64,000 bases of DNA from Ostreiculturibacter nitratireducens (GCF_032670585.1 NZ_JAVQHL010000004.1:310001-374000); one strand, 5' to 3'. Numbered from the stretch's first letter, positions 9,212 to 18,508 are shown. The notes: generated by a model not told the origin, from the sequence alone. Numbers and translations: made by a program.

Positions 9212-10624
9212 TCACAGCCTGTCTCCGATCAGGAACTCGGCCGCCTTGTCGAGCCGGATATGTGGCGGCCCCTCGCCCGGCTTCAGCGTCAGCTTCGCCG
9301 GCGCAAAGGTCATTGCCGCGAAGTCGGCATCGAGCCAACGCTCCGCTCCGGCCCGCGCGCGCGACAGGATCACCGCGGGGTCCTCCGGCAATTCGCCGGG
9401 ATAGAAGGCCGCGCGCTTCCCGTCGGTCAGCGTGCCGCGGACGCATGGCAGTATCTCGCCCCCATGCGCCACTTCCTCCTCGACCGTGGCGCGCAAGGCG
9501 GCGATGGACATCGCCGCAGTTCTGGCGCCCGCGAAATCCGCCCGGTCCCGCGCCTCGCGAAGCATCGCCTCCATGATCGCCGTCAGGCGCGGATGCTGCG
9601 TGTGGTGCAAGTGATCGGCCTTGGTGGCCGCGAAAAGGATACGCTCGACCCGCCGCCCGCCGAGAAGCCCGGAAAGCCACCCGGCCCTGCCGGGCCGGAA
9701 GGCCGACAGGATCTCGGCCATCGCGCGGCGCATGTCCTCGACCGCGCGCGGACCCGAATGGATCGCGCCCAGCGCGTCGACCAGCACGACCTGACGGTCG
9801 ATCCGCGCGAAGTGGTCGCGGAAGAAGGGCCGGATCACGCGCGACTTGTAGGATTCGAAGCGCCGCTCCATCTCGCGCCAGAGGCTCGACCGGCTGGCCT
9901 CCGCCGGCCGCCGCAGGGGCGCGAAAGTCAGGACGGGCGAGCCGGCCAACTCTCCGGGCAACAGGAACCGCCCCGGCGTGCAATCCCACCAGCCCGATTC
10001 CCGCGACTGGACAAGATGCGCGGCGAAGACCTCGGCGAGCCGCTTCGCCACGGGTTCGTCAAGCTGCGCAGCCGCGTCCGTCGCCGAGGCGAGCGCAAGG
10101 TAATCCGCCGCGCCAGGCCGCCCCTCGATCCGGCCCAGCACCTCCGCCGACCACGCCTCGTAACTCTTGTCCATGAGGCCGAGGTCCAGAAGCCACTCGC
10201 CGGGATAATCCACGATATCCAGGTGCACCGTCTGCGGGCCCCGAAGCGTGCCCAGCATCCCCCCGTGCTGCACCCGGAACGAGAGCCTCAGTTCGCTGAC
10301 CGCCCGCGTGCTCTCCGGCCAGTACGGCTCGGGCCCCGTGAGGGCCGAGAGATGCGACTCGAAGTCGAAGCGTGGCACCGTCGGGTCGGGTTGTGGCCGC
10401 AGGTAAGCGGCCCGGATCGCGCCGGTCGCCGCCGCGTGAAGCTGCGGCATCCGCCCCCGGTTCATGAGGTTCGCGACGAGCGAGGTGATGAAGACGGTCT
10501 TGCCCGCACGCGACAGACCGGTCACCCCAAGCCGTATCACCGGCTCGAAGAGGGCTTCCGACACAGAGGCGCCAAGGTTTTCCACCTGCCGCGCCAGCCC
10601 GTCCGCGATATCGCCTATACCCAA
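9212..10624 (-). CDS. ycjX: YcjX-like P-loop protein (DUF463)
   Basis: The product has a Walker A motif GLSRAGKTVFITSL near its N-terminus, the conserved W-W-D-C-T-P-G-R-F-L-L segment, and D-A-L-G-A and A-T-K-A-D nucleotide-binding motifs. All are typical of the YcjX/DUF463 family of GTPase-like proteins. I prefer the TTG start at 10624 (470 residues): it has GAGGGG seven bases upstream and places the conserved GLARQVENLGASVSEALFEP segment at the N-terminus. An in-frame GTG at 10690 is an alternative. It is followed by ycjF and is divergent from truA. Confidence 0.87.
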   Translation of the reverse strand: MGIGDIADGLARQVENLGASVSEALFEPVIRLGVTGLSRAGKTVFITSLVANLMNRGRMPQLHAAATGAIRAAYLRPQPDPTVPRFDFESHLSALTGPEPYWPESTRAVSELRLSFRVQHGGMLGTLRGPQTVHLDIVDYPGEWLLDLGLMDKSYEAWSAEVLGRIEGRPGAADYLALASATDAAAQLDEPVAKRLAEVFAAHLVQSRESGWWDCTPGRFLLPGELAGSPVLTFAPLRRPAEASRSSLWREMERRFESYKSRVIRPFFRDHFARIDRQVVLVDALGAIHSGPRAVEDMRRAMAEILSAFRPGRAGWLSGLLGGRRVERILFAATKADHLHHTQHPRLTAIMEAMLREARDRADFAGARTAAMSIAALRATVEEEVAHGGEILPCVRGTLTDGKRAAFYPGELPEDPAVILSRARAGAERWLDADFAAMTFAPAKLTLKPGEGPPHIRLDKAAEFLIGDRL

Positions 10625-10718
10625 TGCCCGCCCCTCGCTTTCGCCCCAAGATAGGCGCGCCGATTGGCCAAGTGTAGGGGCGATGGACACAGGCCGCGCT
10701 CCGGGCTAGGGGGAAGCC

Positions 10719-11486
10719 ATGCCCCGTTACGCGCTCAAGATCGAATATGACGGCACGCCCTTCGCGGGCTGGCAGCGTCAGGCCGACCGTCACTCCGTTC
10801 AGGAGGCGGTGGAAATGGCCTTGAAGAAGCTCGAGGCCGACGCGCCAGGGATCGGGGCGGCGGGGCGCACGGATGCGGGCGTTCATGCCACGGGCCAGGT
10901 AGCGCATTGCGACCTGAAGAAGGACTGGGACCCGTTCCGCCTGTCCGAGGCGCTGAACTTCCACCTGAAACCGGACCCCGTCGCCATTCTCGCCGCCGCC
11001 CAGGTACCCGAGGATTTCCACGCCCGTTTCTCGGCGAACGAACGGCGCTATCTTTTCCGCGTCGTCAATCGCCGCGCGCCCCTTGTCCTCGAACGGCACC
11101 GGGCGTGGCAGGTCCTGAACCCGCTCGACGCGGACCGGATGCGCGCCGCCGCCGCGGAACTCGTGGGCCATCACGACTTCACGACGTTCCGGTCGTCGAT
11201 CTGCCAGGCCGCTTCGCCGGTGAAGACCCTCGACGAGATCTCGATCGAAGAAGTCCCGATCCCGCATGGCGTCGAATTCCGCTTCCGTCTCCGCGCCCGG
11301 AGCTTCCTGCACAACCAGGTCCGGTCTATCGTGGGCACGCTGGAGCGTGCCGGCGCGGGCAGCTGGGCGCCCGAAGACGTTCGGGTCGCGCTCGAGGCCC
11401 GGGACCGCGCGGCCTGCGGACCCGTCGCGCCGCCACATGGTCTCTATCTTACCGCGGTCGGCTACCCGAGCGATCCCTTCGCCTGA
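10719..11486 (+). CDS. truA: tRNA pseudouridine(38-40) synthase
   Basis: The 255-residue protein has the TruA catalytic core. It opens with MPRYALKIEYDGTPFAGWQ and carries the catalytic aspartate in G-A-A-G-R-T-D-A-G-V-H-A at about residues 46-57. The C-terminal F-L-H-N-Q-V-R-S-I-V-G-T-L motif is present. TruA converts uridines 38-40 of the anticodon arm to pseudouridine. Length and motif order are standard. The gene ends six bases before the stop of the convergent exonuclease gene, and the two stop codons form the core of a small inverted repeat. Confidence 0.97.
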   Translation: MPRYALKIEYDGTPFAGWQRQADRHSVQEAVEMALKKLEADAPGIGAAGRTDAGVHATGQVAHCDLKKDWDPFRLSEALNFHLKPDPVAILAAAQVPEDFHARFSANERRYLFRVVNRRAPLVLERHRAWQVLNPLDADRMRAAAAELVGHHDFTTFRSSICQAASPVKTLDEISIEEVPIPHGVEFRFRLRARSFLHNQVRSIVGTLERAGAGSWAPEDVRVALEARDRAACGPVAPPHGLYLTAVGYPSDPFA

Positions 11487-11498
11487 CCGCCTCAGGCG
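11480..11498. terminator. Stop-to-stop inverted repeat, possible bidirectional terminator
   Basis: The arms CGCCTGA and TCAGGCG are separated by a 5-base loop and contain the stop codons of both convergent genes. The 7-bp GC-rich stem lacks a clear T tract, so terminator activity is only plausible. Confidence 0.35.
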
Positions 11499-13570
11499 TT
11501 CAGGTCCTTCAGAAGGCGCCCGTGCCGGCGCACTTCCGACAGCACGTCGCCGAAGGTGTTGAGCCCCCGCGCCTTCAGCATCGGCAGAAGCCGCAGGAAC
11601 GCGTCAGCCGTGGCCACCGTGTCGCCGAGCGCGGTGTGGCGGGCCTCTTCCGGTATGGTGATGCCAAGCCGGTGCGTCAGCGCGTCGAGGCTGTGCCCCT
11701 CAAGCTGACCGAAGACCACGGCCGACAGAAGCACCGTGTCGAGGATCGGATGATCGAACCGCGCCCCGATCGTGCCCTCGTGGCGGCGCAGGAACTCCAT
11801 GTCGAAGGGCGCATTGTGGGCGATCAGGACGGAACCTTCGGCGAAGCGGTGAAACTGCCGGCCGGCAACGTCGATCGTCGGCGCCTCCGCGACCATCGAC
11901 GCGGTGATGCCGTGAACTTCCGTAGAGGAAGGCGGGATCGGGCGGCCCGGGTTCACCAGCGTGTCGAAGACCTCGCGCTCGACGCGCCTTGCGTTGACGA
12001 TCCGGACGGCGGCGAGTTGCACGATCTCGTCGCCCTCCGATGGCAGGAGCCCCGTCGTCTCGGTGTCGAAGACGACATAGGTGAGATCCTCCAGCTTCGC
12101 CTCCGCGATCTCGGCGTAGCGTGCCTTGGCCAGAAGCTCGAAATCGTAGACGACGGTCCGCGGGATCGGCGGCGGCCGGCGATGGTCGCGGCGCGCCTCG
12201 CGCAGAGGCAGGCGCAGCCGGGCGCGCCCGTCGGGCAGCTTCTCCGGCCAGCATTCGGTCGCGTGCGTGAAGAGCACCGAGCGCCCGGTGACGTCCGCCA
12301 CACCGACCTCCAACGGCTCGCCGAGCCAGGTTTCGAGGCGACCGATCCCGACCGGCGTGCCCTGCCAGGCCAGGTCGATGACCGCACCCGCACCGTCTTC
12401 CGAAATCGCCAGTTCGAATTTCCGGGCGACGCCCTCGCGGGCGAGCCGCGCGGCGAGGTCCGAAAGGAGCGCGACGAGGCCGAAGGCGTCGCAGCGCAGG
12501 ATCAACTTTTCCGCCTCGGTGCGCGCCGAAAGCTCCGATGCCTCGAGACGTGCGCGGACGGCCTCGGCAAGGTCGGCGGCGCGGGTCAGCGACAGCGGCC
12601 ACCAGCCGCTGCGACTTTCGTCGTATCGCTTGCCGAGTTCCGTGATCGCGCGAGAAAGCGAGGCCACCTCCTGCGCCATCGCCGTCCGCAGCGCCGGATC
12701 CTGGGTGACGCCCCCATTCTCCGTCATCACGCCCGTGACGGTCTGCAGGTTGGCCGCCGGACGCCGCACCCGGTCGAGAACCTCGGCCAGAAGCGACTCG
12801 CGCTGCGCATGTGCCGCAAGATCCGCCGTGACGTCGCGGAGCGTCAGGACATAGCCCGGCTTCTCCCCCTCGGCTTCCAGAAGACGCATCCGCGCCGCCA
12901 GAACGCGCGCCTCGGCCACGGTCGCGCAGGTCAGGTCCGAGGCGGCGTCGGGGTCGTCGGTTTCCAGAAGGCGCTCGTAGGCGTGCAGGATTGGGGCCTT
13001 GCGCAGGAAGTCGAACACGCGCCGATCGAGCCCGGGCGCCGCGCCGGCGCCCAGCAGATCCATCGCATGCCCGTTGTAGAAGACAAGCTGATGGTCCTGC
13101 GAACAGAGGAGCACACCGACCGGCACATCGGACAGAAGCGCCTCGAGACGCTCCTTCTCTGCCGCGAGCCGCGTCGTCTCTCGTGCCACGGCCTCGGCCA
13201 GCGCGTTCCGGGTCTCGGACAGCGTCAGTGTCACCGCCTCGGCCGCCGGCGCCAGATCGCCAAGGTATCTCGCGGGCTTCGTGTCGAGTTCGCCCTCGAT
13301 CGGGGCGTGGGCGCGGGCGCGCAGGCTGCCCGACAGACGTTCGATGGCGCGCGCCACGTTCTCGTCGAACAGGAACCAGATCCCGGCGACCAGCCCGAGG
13401 ATCAGGAACCCCGCCGCCACGCCCGCGGTCATGAAGGCCGATAGCGCCTCCGGCTCTCCGAGTTGCCTGAAACCAAGCCAGAGGCCCAGGGCCACCGCGA
13501 CAACCGTCCCCGCAGCCAGCGCCGCGAAGAACAGGAGTATCCTCAGGCGCAGGCTCAAACGGGTAAGCAT
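11492..13570 (-). CDS. Membrane PAS / degenerate histidine-kinase-like protein fused to a DnaQ-type 3'-5' exonuclease
   Basis: The 692-residue protein has two N-terminal membrane helices (about 10-33 and 45-68), a HAMP-like and coiled segment, and a PAS domain (about 145-265). A kinase-like region follows, then a C-terminal DEDDh exonuclease from residue ~498. The exonuclease keeps its metal ligands: F-D-T-E-T-T-G, H-N-A-P-F-D and H-T-A-L-G-D. In the dimerisation-helix position I see L-D-R-V-R-R-P, with Asp where the phospho-accepting His should be. The N-box-like L-L-S-D-L-A-A-R and the G-box-like segment are also eroded, so it is probably not an active kinase. Its ATG overlaps the TGA of the upstream response regulator (ATGA), pointing to a joint role in the acetate module. 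Confidence 0.85.
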   Translation of the reverse strand: MLTRLSLRLRILLFFAALAAGTVVAVALGLWLGFRQLGEPEALSAFMTAGVAAGFLILGLVAGIWFLFDENVARAIERLSGSLRARAHAPIEGELDTKPARYLGDLAPAAEAVTLTLSETRNALAEAVARETTRLAAEKERLEALLSDVPVGVLLCSQDHQLVFYNGHAMDLLGAGAAPGLDRRVFDFLRKAPILHAYERLLETDDPDAASDLTCATVAEARVLAARMRLLEAEGEKPGYVLTLRDVTADLAAHAQRESLLAEVLDRVRRPAANLQTVTGVMTENGGVTQDPALRTAMAQEVASLSRAITELGKRYDESRSGWWPLSLTRAADLAEAVRARLEASELSARTEAEKLILRCDAFGLVALLSDLAARLAREGVARKFELAISEDGAGAVIDLAWQGTPVGIGRLETWLGEPLEVGVADVTGRSVLFTHATECWPEKLPDGRARLRLPLREARRDHRRPPPIPRTVVYDFELLAKARYAEIAEAKLEDLTYVVFDTETTGLLPSEGDEIVQLAAVRIVNARRVEREVFDTLVNPGRPIPPSSTEVHGITASMVAEAPTIDVAGRQFHRFAEGSVLIAHNAPFDMEFLRRHEGTIGARFDHPILDTVLLSAVVFGQLEGHSLDALTHRLGITIPEEARHTALGDTVATADAFLRLLPMLKARGLNTFGDVLSEVRRHGRLLKDLNA

Positions 13571-13983
13571 CAGCTGCCTGCCCCCTCGGCCGCACTGGCC
13601 TCCCCGCCGAGAAGACGGCGCACCTCGGTACGCAACTCCTTGAGTTCGAAGGGCTTCGCTATGAAACCATCCGCCCCGAGAGCGAGCCCCTTCCGCCTTT
13701 CCACCGCGGAGCCACGGGCCGTCATCATCAGGATCTTCACGTCGTCCAGCGCCCTGTCCATCCGGACTTCCTGGCAGATCTCGTAGCCCGACACCTCGGG
13801 CAGCATCACGTCCAGGAGGACGAGATCGGGATGCATGGCGCGTATCTTCGTCATCGCCTCGGCGCCCGAGGCGATGCGTTCATGCGCGTAACCCTCGCGC
13901 GTCATGAGGTAGTCGAGAGCGATGGCAATGTTGTCCTCGTCCTCGACGATCAACACGCTATGTGGTTTCCCGCCGTCGGCCAT
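13570..13983 (-). CDS. Stand-alone response regulator receiver protein
   Basis: The 137-residue CheY-like protein consists of a receiver domain and a short tail, with no DNA-binding output domain. The acidic pocket (V-E-D-E), phospho-acceptor Asp58 (L-V-L-L-D-V-M-L-P), Thr88 (M-M-T-A-R-G) and Lys110 (F-I-A-K-P-F) are all intact. It sits between a small membrane protein gene and the PAS-exonuclease fusion gene, overlapping the latter by four bases. Because the fusion lacks a phospho-donor His, the kinase for this receiver must be encoded elsewhere, or phosphorylation may come from acetyl phosphate; that last point is inference. Confidence 0.93.
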   Translation of the reverse strand: MADGGKPHSVLIVEDEDNIAIALDYLMTREGYAHERIASGAEAMTKIRAMHPDLVLLDVMLPEVSGYEICQEVRMDRALDDVKILMMTARGSAVERRKGLALGADGFIAKPFELKELRTEVRRLLGGEASAAEGAGS

Positions 13984-13986
13984 GTC

Positions 13987-14508
13987 TCATCCTCCGTCGC
14001 AGGCCGCCTTCAGATATGGGTCGTCCGGGCCAACCGCCTGCCAATCGGCGCCGATCAGCTGGCCGTCCTCCCCGAGTTCCGCCCCCTCGACCAAGGGCGC
14101 CATCCGCCCTTCGCCGCAGTCGAACGCCACCTTGACGCCCTGCGTCGCCGCCCACCGCTGCATCCCCACGAGGTTCACCACGCGCAGGTCCGGATCGGCG
14201 GTCGAGCGCAGCATGCCGATCTTGTCCACTGCCAGGAAACGCAGCGTGATCGGGGCGACATAGGTCCAGGGCCGGTAGAGCATCCTCTCCTTCGGCGCCG
14301 CTACGATGATGACCTCCGGCGGCAACTGCGCGCGGACAGTCGGGAACCAGGTGTATTCCCGGTAGATCGTGAAGGCGATCATCGTGGCGCCGGCCGCGAC
14401 CGGAAGAACCCATTTCGGGAAGATCCGCCCCAACAGGCGGTTGAGGAGCATCACGACCCCCGCGGCGGCGAAGCCCGCCGCGAAGGTTCCGATGAAATCG
14501 ATCAGCAC
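13987..14508 (-). CDS. Conserved hypothetical membrane-anchored protein of the acetate module
   Basis: The 173-residue protein has two N-terminal hydrophobic segments (about residues 4-24 and 33-50) and a soluble remainder rich in Val, Pro and Trp, ending in C-D-G-G. I do not recognise a named domain. It is embedded between the DUF294 protein (13 bases upstream) and the response regulator (3 bases downstream), so co-transcription is very likely. A periplasmic or membrane-proximal accessory role in the same signalling path is a guess from position only. Confidence 0.75.
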   Translation of the reverse strand: MLIDFIGTFAAGFAAAGVVMLLNRLLGRIFPKWVLPVAAGATMIAFTIYREYTWFPTVRAQLPPEVIIVAAPKERMLYRPWTYVAPITLRFLAVDKIGMLRSTADPDLRVVNLVGMQRWAATQGVKVAFDCGEGRMAPLVEGAELGEDGQLIGADWQAVGPDDPYLKAACDGG

Positions 14509-14521
14509 GTGCTCCGCCCCT

Positions 14522-16345
14522 TCATGTCAGTGCGCCTTTGTTGTGTCCCACCGCAGACTGCATCGTGCGCACGACGACGAAGGCGTCCCGAAGGTGGCTG
14601 CGTTCGAAATCCGACAGGTCGGACGGGGCGAGAAAGTTGTCCGGCTTCCGTCCCGACCGCACGAGCGTCGCCTGGTTTTCCAGCCGCATGGAGGCGATCA
14701 GGTCGAAGGCTTCCACGAGGTCCCGCGCCCCGGAATGGGAAATCACCCCCGCCTCTCCGGCCGCGAGGAGCCGCGCGCGCGTGTTCACCGCCGGGATCCG
14801 CCCCATCAGCGCATATACCCGGCCGAGGTCGACGACGGGCACGACGCCGTTGTGCTTCATGTCGATGTGGTGGCGATGCTCGCCCGACCGGATCGTGGCG
14901 AAACCGCGGATGAGGCCGAGAGGCGGCGTATGCTTCAGCGAGTTCGCGACCATGTGCGCGACGAAGATCGAGTTCTTCGACGCCTCGGCGAGCGTCTCTT
15001 CCTGCAGATCCCTGTAAAGACGGGCCGCGCCGCCGATCGGCCTCAGGTCGAACATGACCGAGGCCAACATCTGCGCCTCAGGATTGGGCGTCGCGATCCA
15101 GCGCCGGAAATAATCCCGCCAGACCGAGACTCGCTGCCGCCAGCGCTCGTTCGTCGCCATCATGTCGCCGGGGCAATAGACATAACCGCAGGCGTGAAGC
15201 CCGTCCGAGACGATCTTGGCCAGCTTCGCGAAATACTCCATGTCGGCGTCCGAAGCGCCGTCGTCGATCATCATGCAGTTGTCCTGGTCGGAAACGCCGG
15301 ACTGTTCCTGCCGCCCCTGACTGCCGCAGGCGAGCCAGAGATAGGGCGCGGGCGCCGGTCCCAGTTCATCCTCGGCCATCTGCAGAAGGCGGCGCGTCAC
15401 CGCGTCGGCGATGTCGGTGATGAGCCGCGTCACCACTTCATGCGCATGGTTGCCGCCGATCAGCTGGACCAGCAGTTGCGGGATACGGGCCGTGACCGCC
15501 GCCATTTCCTCCACGCTCTCCGCGCTCGCCACGTCGCGGATCAGAACCGCCGAGCTCACGGCCTGGAAGCGCGTGAGGTCGGTCTGCGTGACCATGCCGA
15601 CGAGCCGCTCGCCCTCCACGATCGGCAGGTGACCGATCCCACGCTCGAGCATGAGGTGCAGGATGTCCGACCCGAGCGCGTCAGGCGTGAGCGAAACCGG
15701 ATCGGCTGTCATGACCTGCGACACCGGCACCGCCGGACTGCGTCCTTCGGCAAGCACGCGGTTGGACAGATCCCGGATCGTGACGATCCCGCGCAGCTTG
15801 CCATCCTCGGTCACCCCCAGGCTCGACACCTTCGTGTCTCGCATGATCTTCGCGGCCTCGGCGACCGACGTGGCCGGCTCGCAGGTCACCGGACGCCGCG
15901 CGATAAGTTCGGAGACCTTCAGCGTCGCGAGCTGTGGATCCCGGCCTTCCGCCGAACGGCCGCGATTGAAGAACCGCTCGAACGCCGGGAACTGCGCGAG
16001 AAGCCTTTGGAACTCGGCCTTGGGGAGTGTCAGCAGAACGCTGTCTTCGGTCGTGCGTGCCGTGGTCACGGCAAGCCCGTCCCGCATGAGCCCACGCTCA
16101 CCGAAGGTGTTGCGCGGCGCAAGAAGCGATACGAGCGCGCCGTTGCGGTCAACGACCTCGACGCCACCCCGCTTGATCAGGAACAGCCCCTCAAGTGCGT
16201 CTCCGAGGCTGTAGACCAGGGTCCCGGCGGGATACTCCCTGCGGATGAAGGAACCGGCGACACGCGCCAGCTCGTCCTTCGGCAGGCTGTCATAGGGATG
16301 AACCGCTTCGAGGAAGGCTTGGATCGTACGAACGGCGTCGTCCAT
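14522..16345 (-). CDS. cNMP-binding / CBS-pair / DUF294 nucleotidyltransferase-like protein
   Basis: The 607-residue protein begins with a cyclic-nucleotide-binding-like domain (about 15-120) and a CBS pair (about 145-270). A GlnD-like nucleotidyltransferase domain (DUF294) with its C-terminal helical substrate-binding region follows. The nucleotidyltransferase signature is visible as GSQGRQEQ at residue ~341 and S-D-Q-D-N at 352-356, so the metal-binding aspartates are present. In other proteobacteria this family is encoded beside the DUF4212/VC_2705 symporter pair and a DnaQ-like exonuclease, as here. It probably senses adenylate state and modifies a partner protein; the target is unknown. 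Confidence 0.9.
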   Translation of the reverse strand: MDDAVRTIQAFLEAVHPYDSLPKDELARVAGSFIRREYPAGTLVYSLGDALEGLFLIKRGGVEVVDRNGALVSLLAPRNTFGERGLMRDGLAVTTARTTEDSVLLTLPKAEFQRLLAQFPAFERFFNRGRSAEGRDPQLATLKVSELIARRPVTCEPATSVAEAAKIMRDTKVSSLGVTEDGKLRGIVTIRDLSNRVLAEGRSPAVPVSQVMTADPVSLTPDALGSDILHLMLERGIGHLPIVEGERLVGMVTQTDLTRFQAVSSAVLIRDVASAESVEEMAAVTARIPQLLVQLIGGNHAHEVVTRLITDIADAVTRRLLQMAEDELGPAPAPYLWLACGSQGRQEQSGVSDQDNCMMIDDGASDADMEYFAKLAKIVSDGLHACGYVYCPGDMMATNERWRQRVSVWRDYFRRWIATPNPEAQMLASVMFDLRPIGGAARLYRDLQEETLAEASKNSIFVAHMVANSLKHTPPLGLIRGFATIRSGEHRHHIDMKHNGVVPVVDLGRVYALMGRIPAVNTRARLLAAGEAGVISHSGARDLVEAFDLIASMRLENQATLVRSGRKPDNFLAPSDLSDFERSHLRDAFVVVRTMQSAVGHNKGALT

Positions 16346-16369
16346 GTTGTCCTCGTCTGGTCAGGGGAT

Positions 16370-16397
16370 GGCGCGCCCCCGGTTGTGGGGACGCGCC
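16370..16397. other. GC-rich hairpin in the symporter/DUF294 spacer
   Basis: GGCGCG pairs with CGCGCC, and after one mismatch CCCC pairs with GGGG around the loop GGTTGT. It lies between two same-strand genes, so it may attenuate or stabilise the upstream symporter message. No T tract follows. Confidence 0.4.
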
Positions 16398-16413
16398 GGG
16401 TTTCATGTCAGGC

Positions 16414-18198
16414 TCAGTGGCCGGTCGCCGCGCCCGCACCCTTCGGGATACGGATCGACTCGACGAGGTCCTGGATCTCTTCCGGCGGCTCTTCGGTGGC
16501 GTTCGACACCACGTAGGCCACGGCGAAGTTGATCAGAGCCCCGACCGCGCCGAACGAGGTCGACTTGATCGACAGCAGCAGCGGGTCGCTGTCGCTGAAG
16601 CTGTTGGTATCGGGGATGAAGAACCAGCCCTTGTGCAGGAAGATGTAGACGACCGTCACCAGAAGACCGGCCAGCATGCCCGCGATCGCACCCTTGTTGT
16701 TGATGCGCTTCGAGAAGATGCCGAGCAGGATCGCCGGGAACAGCGACGCAGCCGCGATACCGAAGGCCAGAGCCACCGTCTGGGCCGCGAAGCCCGGCGG
16801 GTTGAGGCCGAGGTAGGTCGCAACGGCGATGGCGATCGCCATCGCGATCCGCGCGGCCATCAGTTCGCCCCGCTCCGAGATGTTCGGATTGACGGCGCCC
16901 TTGATGAGGTCGTGCGAGATCGCCGACGAGATCGCCAGCAGCAGGCCCGCTGCCGTCGACAGAGCGGCGGCAAGACCGCCGGCGGCGACGAGAGCGAGAA
17001 CCCAGCCCGGCAGACCGGCGATTTCCGGGTTCGCAAGAACCAGGATGTCGCGGTTGAAGGTGGTCAGCTCGTTGCCCTGCCAGCCACGCTCGGTCGCGAG
17101 AGCCTGCATGTCGGCGCTGGCGTCGTTGTAGTACTGGATCTGACCGTCGCCGTTCTTGTCCTCGAACTTCAGAAGACCGGTGACTTCCCAGTTACGCACC
17201 CACGACAACTCGTCCTTCGTCTGGATGTCTTCCAGCGACACGGCTTCACCCGAAACGCCGTTCGGCCACATCGTGGTCATGATGTTCAGACGCGCCATCG
17301 CACCCACGGCCGGAGCCGTCAGGTAGAGGATCGCGATGAACACCAGCGCCCAGCCGGCCGAGGAACGGGCATCCGCCACTCTCGGCACGGTGAAGAAGCG
17401 CACGATAACGTGCGGCAGGCCGGCCGTACCGATCATCAGCGACATCGTGAACAGGAACATGTTCAGCGTCGTGTCGTTGCGCTCGGTGTAGGCGTTGAAG
17501 CCCAGGTCCTTCAGCGTGGCTTCCAGCGTCTGCAGAAGCGGCTGGCCGGTTGCGCCGTGCTCCGAGAACAGGCCGAGGCCCGGGATCGGGTTGCCGGTGA
17601 GCTGCAGCGAGATGAAGACGGCCGGGATCGTGTAGGCCGTGATCAGCACGATGTACTGGGCGACCTGGGTGTAGGTGATGCCCTTCATGCCGCCGAGAAC
17701 GGCGTAGACGAACACGATCGCCGCGCCGATGTAGAGGCCGGTGTCGTTCGACACTTCGAGGAAGCGCGAGAAGGCGACGCCAACGCCCGTCATCTGGCCG
17801 ATAACGTAGGTCACCGAGGCGACGATGAGGCAGACGACCGCCACCATCCGCGCCGTGTTCGAATAGAACCGGTCGCCGATGAATTCCGGCACGGTGAACT
17901 TGCCGAACTTGCGCAGGTAGGGCGCAAGCAGCATCGCCAGCAGAACGTAGCCGCCGGTCCAGCCCATCAGGTAGGCCGAGGAGTCGTAACCGCCGAAGGC
18001 GATCAGGCCCGCCATCGAGATGAACGAAGCCGCCGACATCCAGTCGGCGCCTGTGGCCATGCCGTTCATGACCGGGTGAACACCGCGGCCAGCGGCGTAG
18101 AACTCGCTCGTGGAACCCGCGCGGGCCCAGATCGCGATGCCGATGTACAGCGCGAAGGTCGCGCCGACCACCAGCAGGTTGAGGGTATACTGATCCAT
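16414..18198 (-). CDS. Sodium:solute symporter large subunit, VC_2705 subfamily (acetate permease-like)
   Basis: The 594-residue, about 13-helix protein belongs to the SSS/SLC5 family. Family features are N-G-M-A-T-G-A-D-W-M-S-A-A-S-F near residue 45 and G-I-A-A-A-S-L-F-P-A-I near residue 480. A soluble insertion around residues 305-375 is typical of the larger VC_2705 subgroup (TIGR03648). It is preceded 18 bases upstream by the DUF4212 small subunit. Together with acs nearby, this points to Na+-coupled uptake of acetate or a related short-chain monocarboxylate across the inner membrane. Substrate identity is inferred from context. Confidence 0.92.
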   Translation of the reverse strand: MDQYTLNLLVVGATFALYIGIAIWARAGSTSEFYAAGRGVHPVMNGMATGADWMSAASFISMAGLIAFGGYDSSAYLMGWTGGYVLLAMLLAPYLRKFGKFTVPEFIGDRFYSNTARMVAVVCLIVASVTYVIGQMTGVGVAFSRFLEVSNDTGLYIGAAIVFVYAVLGGMKGITYTQVAQYIVLITAYTIPAVFISLQLTGNPIPGLGLFSEHGATGQPLLQTLEATLKDLGFNAYTERNDTTLNMFLFTMSLMIGTAGLPHVIVRFFTVPRVADARSSAGWALVFIAILYLTAPAVGAMARLNIMTTMWPNGVSGEAVSLEDIQTKDELSWVRNWEVTGLLKFEDKNGDGQIQYYNDASADMQALATERGWQGNELTTFNRDILVLANPEIAGLPGWVLALVAAGGLAAALSTAAGLLLAISSAISHDLIKGAVNPNISERGELMAARIAMAIAIAVATYLGLNPPGFAAQTVALAFGIAAASLFPAILLGIFSKRINNKGAIAGMLAGLLVTVVYIFLHKGWFFIPDTNSFSDSDPLLLSIKSTSFGAVGALINFAVAYVVSNATEEPPEEIQDLVESIRIPKGAGAATGH

Positions 18199-18216
18199 GT
18201 CCCCGTTCCCTTTCGC

Positions 18217-18474
18217 TTATTCTTCCACGCCGTGTTCACGGTCGAGTTTGTTCATGCGCGCGGCATAGACAAAGATCAGGACCAGGAACACGAGAATGGA
18301 GCCCTGCTGGGCAAACCAGAAGCCAAGATCGGTGCCGCCGACCCCGATGCCCGAAAGCATCGGACGAAGCAGGATGCCGAACCCGAACGATGCAATGAAC
18401 CAGATCACCAGACTGATCGTGATGAGCCGGATATTCGCCGCCCAGTAGGCGTTGTTTGAGGATTTGTCCGCCAT
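18217..18474 (-). CDS. DUF4212 small subunit of sodium/solute symporter
   Basis: The 85-residue protein has two membrane helices (about 12-35 and 52-75), with the N-terminal YWAANIRLITISLVIW segment and the downstream G-T-D-L-G-F-W-F-A-Q-Q-G. This is the DUF4212/TIGR03647 pattern, a family nearly always encoded directly before the large VC_2705-type symporter gene, as it is here. It is thought to be an accessory subunit. The spacer to the upstream adk gene contains a strong hairpin, so this gene may start a separate transcript. Confidence 0.93.
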   Translation of the reverse strand: MADKSSNNAYWAANIRLITISLVIWFIASFGFGILLRPMLSGIGVGGTDLGFWFAQQGSILVFLVLIFVYAARMNKLDREHGVEE

Positions 18475-18508
18475 TTGCGTTACTCCCTGAGTTTCCTCCT
18501 ACCGACGC

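Noticed and set aside
16405..18459. A 684-codon plus-strand frame opposite the symporter and DUF4212 genes
   Set aside because: It is rich in Arg, His and Asp with no hydrophobic or catalytic pattern, typical of an antisense shadow of membrane-protein genes.
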